Assembly (NCBI RefSeq): GCF_019375555.1
Contig: NZ_JAHXDN010000001.1
Location: 124,001-188,000, forward strand
DNA from: Roseobacter insulae
GTDB taxonomy: Bacteria > Pseudomonadota > Alphaproteobacteria > Rhodobacterales > Rhodobacteraceae
DNA: 64,000 nt
Reading direction: 5' to 3'
Shown one piece after another: positions 43,788 through 52,724 of this stretch. The notes under the pieces were generated by a model. The model was not told where the DNA came from. It saw only the letters and a program-made list of their open reading frames with translations, and did not search any database. The first letter of the stretch is position 1; each line of letters starts with the position of its first letter. Both the position numbers and the translations under genes were made by a program.

Positions 43788-44998
43788 GCCGCGAGTCTCC
43801 GTTCTGCCAAGCTTCGCTCCGTGATCGGCCAATTTAGTACCGCGGCAAAAAGACTGAGCGCAATGGCAACGCCCCACGCCATGTCATAATTACCCGTCCG
43901 GTCATACAGCCATCCGCCCAGCCATCCGCCGGCAAACGACCCGAGTTGGTGGGCGAAAAAAACGATACCTCCCAGCATCGACAGGTGCTTGACCCCAAAA
44001 ACGGCCGCCACTGTGCCGTTGGTCAGCGGCACTGTCGAGAGCCAAAACAGACCCATCATCGCACCAAAAACATAGGCCGTCGGCGCGGACACAGGCAGCA
44101 GAACAAAGGAGGCTATTGCCAGGGCGCGCCCAATATAGATCCACGACAAAAGCATCGGTTTGCGATGTTGGCCCCCCCACAAACCGGCATAGTAGGTGCC
44201 CGCGATATTGACGAGGCCGATCAACGCCAGCACCATGGTCGCCACGCCATTGCCAAGCCCTTCGTCAGCGAGGAATGCGGGCAGGTGCACGGCAATGAAC
44301 ACGACCTGGAACCCGCAGGCGAAAAAGCCCAGCGACAAAAGCCAGAAATCCCTTTCCCCGAAGGCATCCCGCAGGGCCTGGCCGAAGCTGACGTCCTCCT
44401 GAGCATTGGCAACCGGTGCTGCCTCCGATCGAATGCCGAATGCAAGCGGCAGCATTGCCAGCGCCAGAACCGACATTGCAATTAGTGCCCCCTGCCAATT
44501 CAGCCCCACAATCAGGCTCAGGGACAGGGGCAACATTGCGAACTGACCAAACGACCCTACCGACATCGTGATCCCCATCGCCAGCGAGCGTTGTTCCGGG
44601 GCTACGAGGCGGCTTATTGCGCCGAAAATTACCGGAAATGTCGTGCCCGACAGGCCGAGCCCGATCATCACACCCGCGCCCAGAATAAACATCAGTTCGC
44701 CGGCCACGATGCTCATCATCCACAAACCTAGCCCATACAGAACGGCCCCGATCGCAACGACAAGTTTCGCGCCATAGCGATCGGCAACCATTCCCGTGAA
44801 GGGCTGGCTCGCGCCCCAGACAAGGTTTTGCAATGCGATGGCGAAGGCAAATGTCTCGCGTCCCCATCCTTGGTCCATGCTGACGGGCTGGAGGAAAAGA
44901 CCGAACGCATGCCGAACGCCCAGCGAAATGAGCAGGATCAGGGATCCGCAGATCAGGGCGACACCGGCCCCGTGCCACTTTGAAGGCTGAGTTGTCAT
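43784..44998 (-). CDS. MFS transporter
   Basis: The 404-residue protein has 12 membrane helices and the loop motif GMVADRYGAKLVVAIGAVLYGLG typical of the major facilitator superfamily, resembling the monocarboxylate/oxalate-formate antiporter-like branch. It follows a MarR gene by 13 bases, suggesting a regulated exporter or importer of an aromatic or monocarboxylate. The substrate is not evident. Confidence 0.9.
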   Translation of the reverse strand: MTTQPSKWHGAGVALICGSLILLISLGVRHAFGLFLQPVSMDQGWGRETFAFAIALQNLVWGASQPFTGMVADRYGAKLVVAIGAVLYGLGLWMMSIVAGELMFILGAGVMIGLGLSGTTFPVIFGAISRLVAPEQRSLAMGITMSVGSFGQFAMLPLSLSLIVGLNWQGALIAMSVLALAMLPLAFGIRSEAAPVANAQEDVSFGQALRDAFGERDFWLLSLGFFACGFQVVFIAVHLPAFLADEGLGNGVATMVLALIGLVNIAGTYYAGLWGGQHRKPMLLSWIYIGRALAIASFVLLPVSAPTAYVFGAMMGLFWLSTVPLTNGTVAAVFGVKHLSMLGGIVFFAHQLGSFAGGWLGGWLYDRTGNYDMAWGVAIALSLFAAVLNWPITERSLAERRLAA

Positions 44999-45011
44999 GA
45001 CGAGTCTCCTG

Positions 45012-45425
45012 TCAGAGGTATGTGTGAGGCCTCCAGATCGGCCAGAATGTTATAAGCGCGATGGCATCCGCCGCGATTAGATCGGAAAGGTCACTTGGCA
45101 ACTGGCGCCACAGCGGGATCGCAGCTTGCAAGGTTGCCCGCCCGTCATCCGCCAGCCGAATATGTCCGGCGCGCTTGTCCTGTGCGACCTCGGTTTCGAT
45201 GAGGTTCTGTTTCTCGAGCACACGCAGGTTGCTCCCCAGCGTACTTCGCTCGAGGCTAGTCCGGGCGGCAAGGTCCTTGATGGAAATGCCTTCTGTTCCC
45301 TCGAGGCTTCTAAGCAGGCGGAACATCGTCGCCTTAATGCCGACGGGTTCAAGAACGGTGTCGCAAGGCTCAGTGCTGTACGCAACAACCTGCCGCAAAG
45401 CTGTGCAGATGCATCTTTCAGTCAT
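45012..45425 (-). CDS. MarR-family regulator
   Basis: The 137-residue protein has a winged helix (ISIKDLAARTSLERSTLGSNLRVLEKQNLIETEV) flanked by dimer helices. Cysteines lie near the N-terminus (ERCICTALRQ). The start at 45425 is preceded directly by the palindrome GGGTATATACCC, so no ribosome site is visible and the mRNA might be leaderless or start further upstream. It forms an operon with the MFS gene and probably controls it. Confidence 0.83.
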   Translation of the reverse strand: MTERCICTALRQVVAYSTEPCDTVLEPVGIKATMFRLLRSLEGTEGISIKDLAARTSLERSTLGSNLRVLEKQNLIETEVAQDKRAGHIRLADDGRATLQAAIPLWRQLPSDLSDLIAADAIALITFWPIWRPHTYL

Positions 45426-45430
45426 AATGC

Positions 45431-45442
45431 GGGTATATACCC
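45431..45442. promoter_or_regulatory. Palindrome GGGTATATACCC before the MarR gene
   Basis: A perfect 12-base palindrome five bases before the MarR ATG. It is a good candidate for an autoregulatory MarR operator. Confidence 0.5.
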
Positions 45443-45608
45443 TTTTTTGCTTTAGGCAAGGATTCGAAGCGGGAATGAGCCAAAATGAAAGCCCGTGCCT
45501 GCCCGGCTTCAAAAAAGCTGCAAAGAGAGTCTGATGCTTTTCAGAGGAATGTGCGTCTTGTGCCGAACTTGATCAAACGGTTCTGTAGCTGCGGAATGAC
45601 CATTCAGG

Positions 45609-46229
45609 TCAAGCGGATGCGCTTTTTGTCAGTGGCGATTGCAAATATGGGCGCAATGCTTCCAATGACATTTTGATAACGTCGTCATGGACCGAAGGGT
45701 CGCCCGATATGCGGGCGTTGATGCCCATGGCTCGGCCCTGAGCGGAAAAGAAACGTGCCAGAACTTGTGCATCGGCGGCGGCAGCCAACTGCCCATCAAC
45801 TTGTGCCTGCCGAAAGCGCGCATAAAACGCGCGATCCTCGTCAGCAAACGCACGGGCCACGCGACGCTTTATGCCCGGCGCGCGACTTTCGCTGTTTTCC
45901 GCGGCCAACACCAACAAACACCCTGCCTTAGATGACTTTTCCATCAACCGGTCCTTGAGGACCGTTAATGCGCCGAGGACGGCCGCGTACAAATCAGCAT
46001 GATCCAATGCCGCCTGAAACGCCGGACGCGACTTTTCGAGATAGTGATCGATGACCAGGATGAACAAATCTTCTTTGTTTCCGAACGTATTGTACAAGCT
46101 GCTTCGGCTAACCCTTGTGGCTTTGGTCAGATCGTCAACCGACGTCGCCTCATAGCCAAGATCCCAGAACACAGCCATCGCACGGTCCAGTGCCTCATTA
46201 ATGTCAAATTGTTTCACGCCAACCATCAA
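45609..46229 (-). CDS. TetR-family regulator
   Basis: The 206-residue protein has an N-terminal TetR helix-turn-helix (FDINEALDRAMAVFWDLGYEATSVDDLTKATRVSR), a C-terminal ligand domain and no metal or sugar signature. It is the last gene of a minus-strand operon that starts with the TIM-barrel gene at 49709; its ATG overlaps the NrtS stop. It probably controls the divergent promoters at 49.7-49.96 kb. Confidence 0.88.
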   Translation of the reverse strand: MMVGVKQFDINEALDRAMAVFWDLGYEATSVDDLTKATRVSRSSLYNTFGNKEDLFILVIDHYLEKSRPAFQAALDHADLYAAVLGALTVLKDRLMEKSSKAGCLLVLAAENSESRAPGIKRRVARAFADEDRAFYARFRQAQVDGQLAAAADAQVLARFFSAQGRAMGINARISGDPSVHDDVIKMSLEALRPYLQSPLTKSASA

Positions 46230-46519
46230 TGGGTCCTTATATTCGCATTCCGAGCTATCGTACTATCGTCGATCTTCGCATGTTTTGTCTGTTGCCTGAA
46301 TGTTAGAATGGAAGACACGAAAGACACACAGAACGGGACAAAAAACGTCACGGCAATCTTGCCCACTGCAACAGGCGTCAGCGTTCCCGCAAAAAAGGCA
46401 TCCCCATGATTTATGCAGGCGAGGATCGGGCCGACAAAAAGCGCCACCTTGAACGCACGCCGCACCATCGGCCCGTATGTCGTCCACCAATCCGCGAGAC
46501 GCACATCACGGTAGATCAT
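46226..46519 (-). CDS. NrtS-like small membrane protein
   Basis: The 97-residue protein has two membrane helices (FKVALFVGPILACINHGD and VGKIAVTFFVPFCVSFVSSIL) and matches the small 'nitrate/nitrite transporter NrtS' family. It overlaps the tautomerase stop and the TetR start, so all three are translationally coupled. Why such a protein lies in an aromatic catabolic operon is unclear. Confidence 0.68.
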   Translation of the reverse strand: MIYRDVRLADWWTTYGPMVRRAFKVALFVGPILACINHGDAFFAGTLTPVAVGKIAVTFFVPFCVSFVSSILTFRQQTKHAKIDDSTIARNANIRTH

Positions 46520-46872
46520 GCGACTTGACTTTGTGTGAGATCGATATCGGTGGCGAACAGTGTCTCTTGTGTATGACCGAAGGCACGGAAAGCAAACGTC
46601 CCTGCGTGGTCCGGCGGCAAGGTCGCAGCCAGGGCGGTAGCCAATTTGGTCATCACCGCCCCGTTCCTTGACGGCGCTGTCCGGTAAATGAATTCCACGA
46701 AGACGTCCGCAGTATGTGGCGCAGTCACCGCCCGAACTAACAGGACATTCGGGACATGAGATGGCAAGTCCAACTGCGATTGTATCGCCGCTTCCATCCT
46801 GGATGCGATCACCTGCAACTGGGCATCATCCCAATCCAATTTGTTGCTTATCGTGACAATCAGATTTGGCAT
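46516..46872 (-). CDS. Tautomerase-like protein
   Basis: The 118-residue protein begins MPNLIVTISNKLDWDD, resembling the tautomerase superfamily, in which Pro after the initiator Met is catalytic. The later part (HTADVFVEFIYRTAPSRNGAVM) fits the second beta-alpha-beta unit. Such proteins isomerise keto/enol acids from aromatic ring cleavage. The ribosome site is weak. It is coupled to NrtS and TetR downstream. Confidence 0.6.
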   Translation of the reverse strand: MPNLIVTISNKLDWDDAQLQVIASRMEAAIQSQLDLPSHVPNVLLVRAVTAPHTADVFVEFIYRTAPSRNGAVMTKLATALAATLPPDHAGTFAFRAFGHTQETLFATDIDLTQSQVA

Positions 46873-46957
46873 TTTTGTACATCGTCCCGTTTTCATGAAA
46901 TCATCGCGACGGCAGGTCCCGGGTGCGACGTACTTTTGTACACGCCGCGCCCGCGGA

Positions 46958-47986
46958 TCAGACCGCGTACCGTTCAATGGCCGCACCGGGCGGGTGGCCG
47001 GGCCAGGAGATGGCGCCCGCCAGAATCGACGGGCGCGCAAAGCAGCGATCCGCATAGGCGGAGACGCCGGGCAATTCCGCCCAAATCCAATCGTATCCCA
47101 GATAGAGCAGGCGAAAGAGGCTGACGCCCCAGAACGTATCGGCCAAGGTAAACGTGTCACCCGTCACCCATGACGTCCTGGTGGCGGTCAGGTCCACCTC
47201 CAACGCGTTGATCGCAGTTTTCGTCTGTTCGATCAGCGCCCGCATATTGTCCGGGTCGGCGATGAATGCTTTGCCCGCACGTTCCTTTTTCAGCTTGTGT
47301 GCGTAGGCTGCATGCAGGGGCGAGTCCACAGGCAGTTCCGCCTTGCGGCGCTCCACTTGTTCGATTTTTTTCAGATGTGCGCCGTTCATACCTGCCTGGA
47401 TAGGCGGCGGGCGATGGTCACCATCGGGGTTGGCCCCGTAGAAAAGACCGGCATGCGGCAGGCCATCGACAATATCCACCTGTTTCATGACGGCATCGTG
47501 GATGGTTTCGGGGACGAGCCTGTCCCCGGACAGCGTGTTAGCATAAAGCGCAATGTCCCGGCTGTCGGTGATAACCTGCCCGGTCTCGTGATCGACAAGA
47601 GTCGGGACCACCATCGGATCGAACCCTTCTCCGTGCACTCCCGTCGCCCCGGTATAGCCACCAACCAGCGGTTGTTCTGCAGCAGCTTGCGATGCCATGC
47701 GCAGAGCCACGTATTGCTCGATGTAGTTTTCGTTCACCGGCGGCATGATCACCACCTCGTTAGAACCGTATTCCAACCCGGCCTCGAAAAGAGCAGCGCG
47801 GCTTTTTTGTGAGCAGATCGACATCACAAAGTGAAAAAGCTCAAGCCGCGGGTCCGCTGCGTTTTCGTCACGTGGCGTGTCCGGGCGCGGGTGGTCGGCC
47901 GAAACAACAGTGCGCCGGCCGGGGTCGCCAACGGCGGCAAGGCGGGCTTTTTTGGCTAGGTCGTGTGTATCAAATTGAAGCGTCAT
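46958..47986 (-). CDS. LinD-like glutathione S-transferase (possible reductive dehalogenase)
   Basis: The 342-residue protein is longer than common GSTs. It has an N-terminal extension, the thioredoxin-like start LELFHFVMSICSQKSRAAL and a C-terminal helical domain (TFTLADTFWGVSLFRLLYLG, end FARPSILAGAISWPGHPP). As far as I recall, the arrangement (FHF-SICSQK, MPPVNENY-QYV, FDPMVVPTLVDHETG) resembles LinD, the glutathione-dependent 2,5-dichlorohydroquinone dechlorinase of Sphingobium. The catalytic Cys would be that in SICSQK. The ATG at 47986 has GGAAGG at the right distance. Confidence 0.7.
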   Translation of the reverse strand: MTLQFDTHDLAKKARLAAVGDPGRRTVVSADHPRPDTPRDENAADPRLELFHFVMSICSQKSRAALFEAGLEYGSNEVVIMPPVNENYIEQYVALRMASQAAAEQPLVGGYTGATGVHGEGFDPMVVPTLVDHETGQVITDSRDIALYANTLSGDRLVPETIHDAVMKQVDIVDGLPHAGLFYGANPDGDHRPPPIQAGMNGAHLKKIEQVERRKAELPVDSPLHAAYAHKLKKERAGKAFIADPDNMRALIEQTKTAINALEVDLTATRTSWVTGDTFTLADTFWGVSLFRLLYLGYDWIWAELPGVSAYADRCFARPSILAGAISWPGHPPGAAIERYAV

Positions 47987-48012
47987 GGTTTTTTTCCTTC
48001 CAGAGCTTTGCG

Positions 48013-48804
48013 TTAAACGGAACGGTGCATGCCGCCATCGACAACAATCTCGGTTCCGGTGAGGGCGCGAGAGCGCGGTGACGCCGCAAAGAGCACGGTT
48101 TGTGCAATATCCTCGGGCATCACAAACCGGCGCAGGCTCAACCCCAGCTCCTCGGGGATGGCCCGGTCGCGGGCGTCTTCCGGGGTGCAGCCACAGCGCG
48201 CGGCGTATTGTTCCAGCTGGCCACCCGGATCGGTCCATTGCGGTGTCAACGTCGGCCCCGGCGAAACCGAAACGACGCGCACCCCGTTAGGCCCGAACTC
48301 AGCCGCCAGGTTCTGGGCGAGGTTCAGGGTCGCGGCCTTGGTTGCGCAATAGTCGGGTTGAATCGTGATCGGTTCACGCGCCAAAACACTGGTGATATTC
48401 ACCATCACCCCCTGTGTTTCAATGAGTTGCGGCAAAGCGGCACGGGTGACACGGACCATGGAGAACAGGTTGATCTGAAACAGCCGTTCCCAATCATCAT
48501 CCGTGGTCGACAAAAACCCGTCGCGCACCGGAGAGGCACCCAGATTGTTGATCAGAATATCCAACCCGCCAAATTCCGATTCGACGGCCTGAAGGAGCGT
48601 CTGCGCGCTCTCGCGCTGTCCCATATCCAGTTCGAGCGCAAATCCGCCCGACGCTTTTGTCACGGCGGCAAGGTCCTCGGTGACGTGAATGTCTGCCGAT
48701 GCCACCCGTGCGCCACGTTCCGCAAACTGGCGGGCGATCTCTAGGCCGATGCCGACACCCGCACCAGTGATCAACACGCGCGCCCCCTTAAATTCAGTAT
48801 CCAT
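48013..48804 (-). CDS. Short-chain dehydrogenase/reductase
   Basis: The 263-residue SDR has the cofactor loop TGAGVGIG (about 13-20), Asp37 after the second strand (favouring NAD), NNLG, and the active-site Tyr/Lys in DYCATKAA with Ser in NITSVLA upstream. It oxidises or reduces a hydroxyl/carbonyl; the substrate is unknown. It stands between the isomerase and GST genes in the operon. Confidence 0.9.
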   Translation of the reverse strand: MDTEFKGARVLITGAGVGIGLEIARQFAERGARVASADIHVTEDLAAVTKASGGFALELDMGQRESAQTLLQAVESEFGGLDILINNLGASPVRDGFLSTTDDDWERLFQINLFSMVRVTRAALPQLIETQGVMVNITSVLAREPITIQPDYCATKAATLNLAQNLAAEFGPNGVRVVSVSPGPTLTPQWTDPGGQLEQYAARCGCTPEDARDRAIPEELGLSLRRFVMPEDIAQTVLFAASPRSRALTGTEIVVDGGMHRSV

Positions 48805-48836
48805 CGCTTCCTCCCATGGATGTCTTTCCGATCCTG

Positions 48837-49709
48837 CTATGCCGCGCCCTTGCGGATGTCTTTTGGTAGGATCGCGTCAAAGGCGGGCATGAGCGTTTCC
48901 GCAATTTCGTCGGCTGTCATCGCATCCAGGCTGGCCGAAAACACTTCCGGGCCGACAGATATCAAATGCCCGTTTTCCTTTAGCGCCGACAAAACCTCTG
49001 TTAGCGGCATTTCACCGGCACCAGGCACACACCGTCTTTGCAGGCAGTCTTCGAACAGGCTGATCCCGGGCGGGCATTGCAAGGAGCCGTCTGCGATCTG
49101 AACATGGTCGATCATGCCCGGTGGGATCGACGCCAGAAGACTGTCGTCCCGGCCGCCGCGGATGTAGTGCCACGTATCAAAAAGCAGCCGGATGTTGGGT
49201 TGACCTGCTTGACGGCGCAATGCGTCCACTTCCGCGAAGGTTTTCAGCCCCCACATCGGCATCGCCTCGAGCACACAGGTGATACCTTCAGGCGCCATGC
49301 GCTGTGCAAAGATGCTGAGGTGTTCGGCCACCTCTTCCATGTGGTATCGTCCACTTGGAAAACAGGTGATGGTGAGCATCCGGTCGATTCCCAGCCCATG
49401 CGCGAATTCCAGCTCTCGACCTAGCCCAGCCTCAAGAAACGGCACAAAGTCTGCCGCCGTTTGACCTGGTGCCCAGTCCGGCAGCCACGAGACCACCGGA
49501 TCTAGGTACGTGAATGAGACGCCAACGTCCTCCGCCATGGCACGAATCGAGTCCAGCGTCTCGCCTGCATGCAACAGGGCGACGACGTCCGCAGGCGCAA
49601 TGTTCAGGGCGTCAAAACCATGCCGGGCTGCAAATTGCGCGCGATCACGCACGGATAGCGCACGTACGTTTCCCCACCAAAGTATTCGGCCGAAGGACGT
49701 AACAGCCAT
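48837..49709 (-). CDS. TIM-barrel sugar-isomerase-like protein (paralogue 1)
   Basis: The 290-residue protein matches the xylose-isomerase-like TIM-barrel family (AP_endonuc_2 fold), with conserved metal-site residues in VLEAMPMWG, LLFDTWHYIRGG and HVQIADG. It shares a distinctive C-terminal segment, VGPEVFSASLDAMTADEIAE, with the protein at 54658. It heads the minus-strand operon and may catalyse an isomerisation, dehydration or epimerisation in the pathway; the family alone does not fix which. Confidence 0.85.
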   Translation of the reverse strand: MAVTSFGRILWWGNVRALSVRDRAQFAARHGFDALNIAPADVVALLHAGETLDSIRAMAEDVGVSFTYLDPVVSWLPDWAPGQTAADFVPFLEAGLGRELEFAHGLGIDRMLTITCFPSGRYHMEEVAEHLSIFAQRMAPEGITCVLEAMPMWGLKTFAEVDALRRQAGQPNIRLLFDTWHYIRGGRDDSLLASIPPGMIDHVQIADGSLQCPPGISLFEDCLQRRCVPGAGEMPLTEVLSALKENGHLISVGPEVFSASLDAMTADEIAETLMPAFDAILPKDIRKGAA

Positions 49710-49863
49710 AGATTTTTGATCCTCCCGATTCCACAACAAGTTAGTTGGAACGTACATTTCAAAACAAGTAGAAAATTTTGAGAATCTCTTGAGAGGGATA
49801 GAGTAGTCAAGGGAATATCATAAAAAAGTGTTTGTTAACAACATATAAGAGCACATATATTTC

Positions 49864-49929
49864 AGCGTTCGAAATTTTGATTGACGAACGCTCAGTCCAA
49901 GATAAGCTAGAATGATCAGTCCAAGATAA
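49864..49929. promoter_or_regulatory. Operator-like repeats in the divergent catabolic promoter
   Basis: AGCGTTCG (49864-49871) and CGAACGCT (49885-49892) form an inverted repeat; TCAGTCCAAGATAA occurs at 49892-49905 and 49916-49929 with a 24-base period. This AT-rich region separates the two divergent catabolic operons and is a likely binding region for the TetR regulator. Confidence 0.5.
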
Positions 49930-49959
49930 TATTGCGGGCTGCTTCTGGGAGGAATAAAC

Positions 49960-51228
49960 ATGACCAAAAAACAAGAGCTTTCGCGCCGTCAGGTGCTTGG
50001 CGGCCTTGCGGGGACCGCAGCCATACCCGCATTGGCCAGCCCCGCGCTGGCGCAGAACAACTCCTTAAAAATAGGGTTCGTGCAGCCCGAGACGGGACCA
50101 CTAGCCGAAGTCGCCTCAGGTAACGCGTTTGTGCTGGAAAACCTGCGCCAAGCGCTCGCCGGTGGGTTGCAGGTCGACGGCGGGCAGACCCGCAACGTTG
50201 AGATTGTCGTGCGCGACAGCCAATCAAATTCAAATCGCGCCTCCGAAGTCGCCGCCGACCTGATCCTGGGCGAGGAAGTGGACATTATGTGCGCCGCCAT
50301 TCATCCACTGACGGTGACACCTGTAGCGGATCAGTGCGAGTTGAACGGCGTGCCGCTGATTTCTTCGATTACACCATGGGAGACGCAATTCTATGGACGC
50401 GGCGCCACGGATGACGCGCCGTTCAGCTATCAGCTGCACCAGTTCTGGGGGTTCGGTGAGATCACCAATACCTTTATTGACATCTGGAACCAGCTGGATA
50501 CCAACAAGGTCGTGGGCGGTCTATGGCCGAACAACCCCGACGGCGTAGGTTTTGCCCAGGGCTTCACCCCGATCCTCGAAGAGCGCGGGTTTACCGTGAT
50601 CGATCCCGGTCGGTATCAGGACCTGACAGACGATTTCAGCGCCATTATCCGCATGTTCCTTGAAAACGAGGTCGAAATCGTAACGGGAGTGGTACTGCCA
50701 CCCGACTGGACGACATTCTGGACCCAAGCCGCACAGCAAGGTCTGTCGGTCAAGGCTGCGACTACGGCGGCGGCACTCGCGTTCCCGGGCACCGCCGAAC
50801 AGCTTGGCCCGCTGGCGCAGAACCACAGTTTTGATTTGTTCTGGCACCCTAGTTTCCCATTCGAAAGCTCGGTCACCGGGCAAAGCGCTGCAGATTATGC
50901 CGCCGCCTTCGAAGAGCAAACCGGGCGGCAATGGATCCAACCGATTGGCACAGTGCATTCGGTGTTCGAAACCGCAATTGACGCGCTCAAACGTTCGGGT
51001 GGCGGAGATTGGGAGGCAACGCGGGAGGCGATGTTCGCGACCAATCTCAATACGATCCAGGGTCCCATCGTGGCAGGGTCTGGTCCAGTTCCGAACGCGG
51101 TGATCACCCCGCTGACCGGCGCGCAATGGCGGCAATCTGATGGCCCCTTCGACTTTGAAGCCGTCATCGTCAGCAACATCGCAGCCGACGGCGTCGACGC
51201 TGGCGGTACTGTTCAGGCGACGGCCTAG
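49960..51228 (+). CDS. ABC transporter substrate-binding protein (Liv type, Tat-exported)
   Basis: The 422-residue protein has a Tat signal (SRRQVLGGLAGTAAIPALAS) and a Leu/Ile/Val-type periplasmic binding fold (KIGFVQPETGPLAEVAS; DLILGEEVDIMCAAIHPLT). Such binding proteins often capture aromatic acids in roseobacters. GGGAGG precedes the ATG. It begins the plus-strand operon, and a strong hairpin lies between it and the ATPase genes, probably raising its share of expression. Confidence 0.9.
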   Translation: MTKKQELSRRQVLGGLAGTAAIPALASPALAQNNSLKIGFVQPETGPLAEVASGNAFVLENLRQALAGGLQVDGGQTRNVEIVVRDSQSNSNRASEVAADLILGEEVDIMCAAIHPLTVTPVADQCELNGVPLISSITPWETQFYGRGATDDAPFSYQLHQFWGFGEITNTFIDIWNQLDTNKVVGGLWPNNPDGVGFAQGFTPILEERGFTVIDPGRYQDLTDDFSAIIRMFLENEVEIVTGVVLPPDWTTFWTQAAQQGLSVKAATTAAALAFPGTAEQLGPLAQNHSFDLFWHPSFPFESSVTGQSAADYAAAFEEQTGRQWIQPIGTVHSVFETAIDALKRSGGGDWEATREAMFATNLNTIQGPIVAGSGPVPNAVITPLTGAQWRQSDGPFDFEAVIVSNIAADGVDAGGTVQATA

Positions 51229-51244
51229 AAGCCTTCCGCCCCAC

Positions 51245-51277
51245 TGGCCGAGGCGCGCGCGCCACGGCCACTTTTCT
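51245..51277 (+). terminator. Hairpin with T-run after the binding-protein gene
   Basis: TGGCCG-A-GGCGCG (51245-51257) pairs with CGCGCC-A-CGGCCA (51258-51270), with an A/A mismatch, and CTTTTCT follows. It resembles a partial terminator that lets some transcripts proceed into the rest of the operon. Confidence 0.55.
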
Positions 51278-51297
51278 CAGATGAAGGGAGCGCGGAT

Positions 51298-52026
51298 ATG
51301 ACCCCACCCCTGTTGGAATTGCGACACGTATGCAAAGCCTTCGGCAAGGTTGTCATCGCTGATGGCATCAATCTAACGCTGAACGAAAATGAGGGCCTCG
51401 GCATCATAGGTCCCAATGGTGCGGGAAAATCTACCCTCTTCAACCTAATCACGGGTGATTTGTCCCCCAACGGCGGAGACATTCTCATTTCCGGTAAATC
51501 GGTACTGTCTCAGAGGCCTCACCAAAGATGCCGGTCTGGTGTCGGGCGCAGTTACCAGATCCCGCACCCGTTCGGGAAAATGTCGGTATTTGAAAACGTC
51601 CTGACCGCAGCGACCTTTGGAGGCGCCGCAGCCATGGGCGAGGCTGAAGCGATGAGCCTCGAGATTTTGGGTGTTACGGGACTGCTGAATGATGTGAACA
51701 CGCCAGCGGGCAAGCTCACGCTCCTCAAGCGAAAGCGGCTTGAGTTGGCCCGTGCACTGTCAACGAGACCGCGGCTTTTGCTGCTGGACGAGATCGCAGG
51801 CGGTCTGACCGAAGCAGAGGTACAGGCCTTGATCAGCACCATTCGTGACATCCGCCGGAGCGGTGTGTCGCTGATCTGGATCGAGCACATCGTGCACGCT
51901 TTGCTGGCGACGGTGGATCGTCTGGTGGTCCTGAACGGCGGCATGTTTTTGGCAGATGGAGACCCACATGAGGTCATGCGCGCACCCGACGTGCAACGGA
52001 TATACATGGGGGTCGAACCGGCATGA
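51298..52026 (+). CDS. Liv-type ABC transporter ATP-binding protein (LivG-like)
   Basis: The 242-residue ATPase has the Walker A motif GPNGAGKST and Walker B LLLLDEIAGGL; the canonical LSGGQ signature is replaced by KLTLLKRKRLELARAL, as seen in LivG proteins. It powers the transporter with the second ATPase. Its stop overlaps the next start (ATGA). Confidence 0.93.
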   Translation: MTPPLLELRHVCKAFGKVVIADGINLTLNENEGLGIIGPNGAGKSTLFNLITGDLSPNGGDILISGKSVLSQRPHQRCRSGVGRSYQIPHPFGKMSVFENVLTAATFGGAAAMGEAEAMSLEILGVTGLLNDVNTPAGKLTLLKRKRLELARALSTRPRLLLLDEIAGGLTEAEVQALISTIRDIRRSGVSLIWIEHIVHALLATVDRLVVLNGGMFLADGDPHEVMRAPDVQRIYMGVEPA

Positions 52027-52721
52027 GCACGATCGAAACCCGTGGCCTGACCGCGCACTACGGAGACTTTCAGGCGCTCTTTGGCCTGGACGTGACACTG
52101 CGATCTGGAGAAACCACAGCGATTATCGGGGCGAACGGTGCTGGTAAATCGACTTTCATGAAGGCGATCACCGGGCTGATCAAAACCGCACCCGACATGA
52201 TTCATATCGACGGCGCACCTGCGGGGGGGCGAGACGCGCACACGATCATTTCGCAGGGTATCGCGATGGTTCCTGAAGGCCGTCGGCTATTCCCTTCGCT
52301 TTCGGTCGAAGAGAACTTGCTTATCGGCACACACGCGAAACGCAGCGGACCTTGGAGCCTTGATCGTGTCTACGACGTTTTCCCAGTACTCAAAGAACGC
52401 CGCCGTCTGTCGGGCACGTCGTTGTCTGGAGGGCAACAACAGATGGTGGCCATTGGCCGAGCGCTTTTGTCGAACCCGACCACGCTACTTTGTGATGAGA
52501 TCAGCCTCGGCCTCGCCCCTGTGGTGATCGAGGAACTCTATCGCACAATTGCTGAACTCCGCAGCGAAGGTCTGTCCATCGTCATCGTCGAACAAGACGT
52601 TGCGCGCGCCGTGCGCGTGGCTGATCAAGTCTACTGCTTCATGGAGGGGCGCGTGTCGCTCAGCGGCGCAGCCCAAGACATCGCCCTCGAAGACATCCGC
52701 AACGCTTACTTCGGGATCTGA
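52023..52721 (+). CDS. Liv-type ABC transporter ATP-binding protein (LivF-like)
   Basis: The 232-residue ATPase has Walker A GANGAGKST, signature LSGGQQQM, and Walker B LLCDEISLGL. The motifs VPEGRRLFPSLSVEENLL are typical of LivF. It overlaps the upstream ATPase gene by four bases and precedes the permease genes by three. Confidence 0.94.
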   Translation: MSTIETRGLTAHYGDFQALFGLDVTLRSGETTAIIGANGAGKSTFMKAITGLIKTAPDMIHIDGAPAGGRDAHTIISQGIAMVPEGRRLFPSLSVEENLLIGTHAKRSGPWSLDRVYDVFPVLKERRRLSGTSLSGGQQQMVAIGRALLSNPTTLLCDEISLGLAPVVIEELYRTIAELRSEGLSIVIVEQDVARAVRVADQVYCFMEGRVSLSGAAQDIALEDIRNAYFGI

Positions 52722-52724
52722 ACC

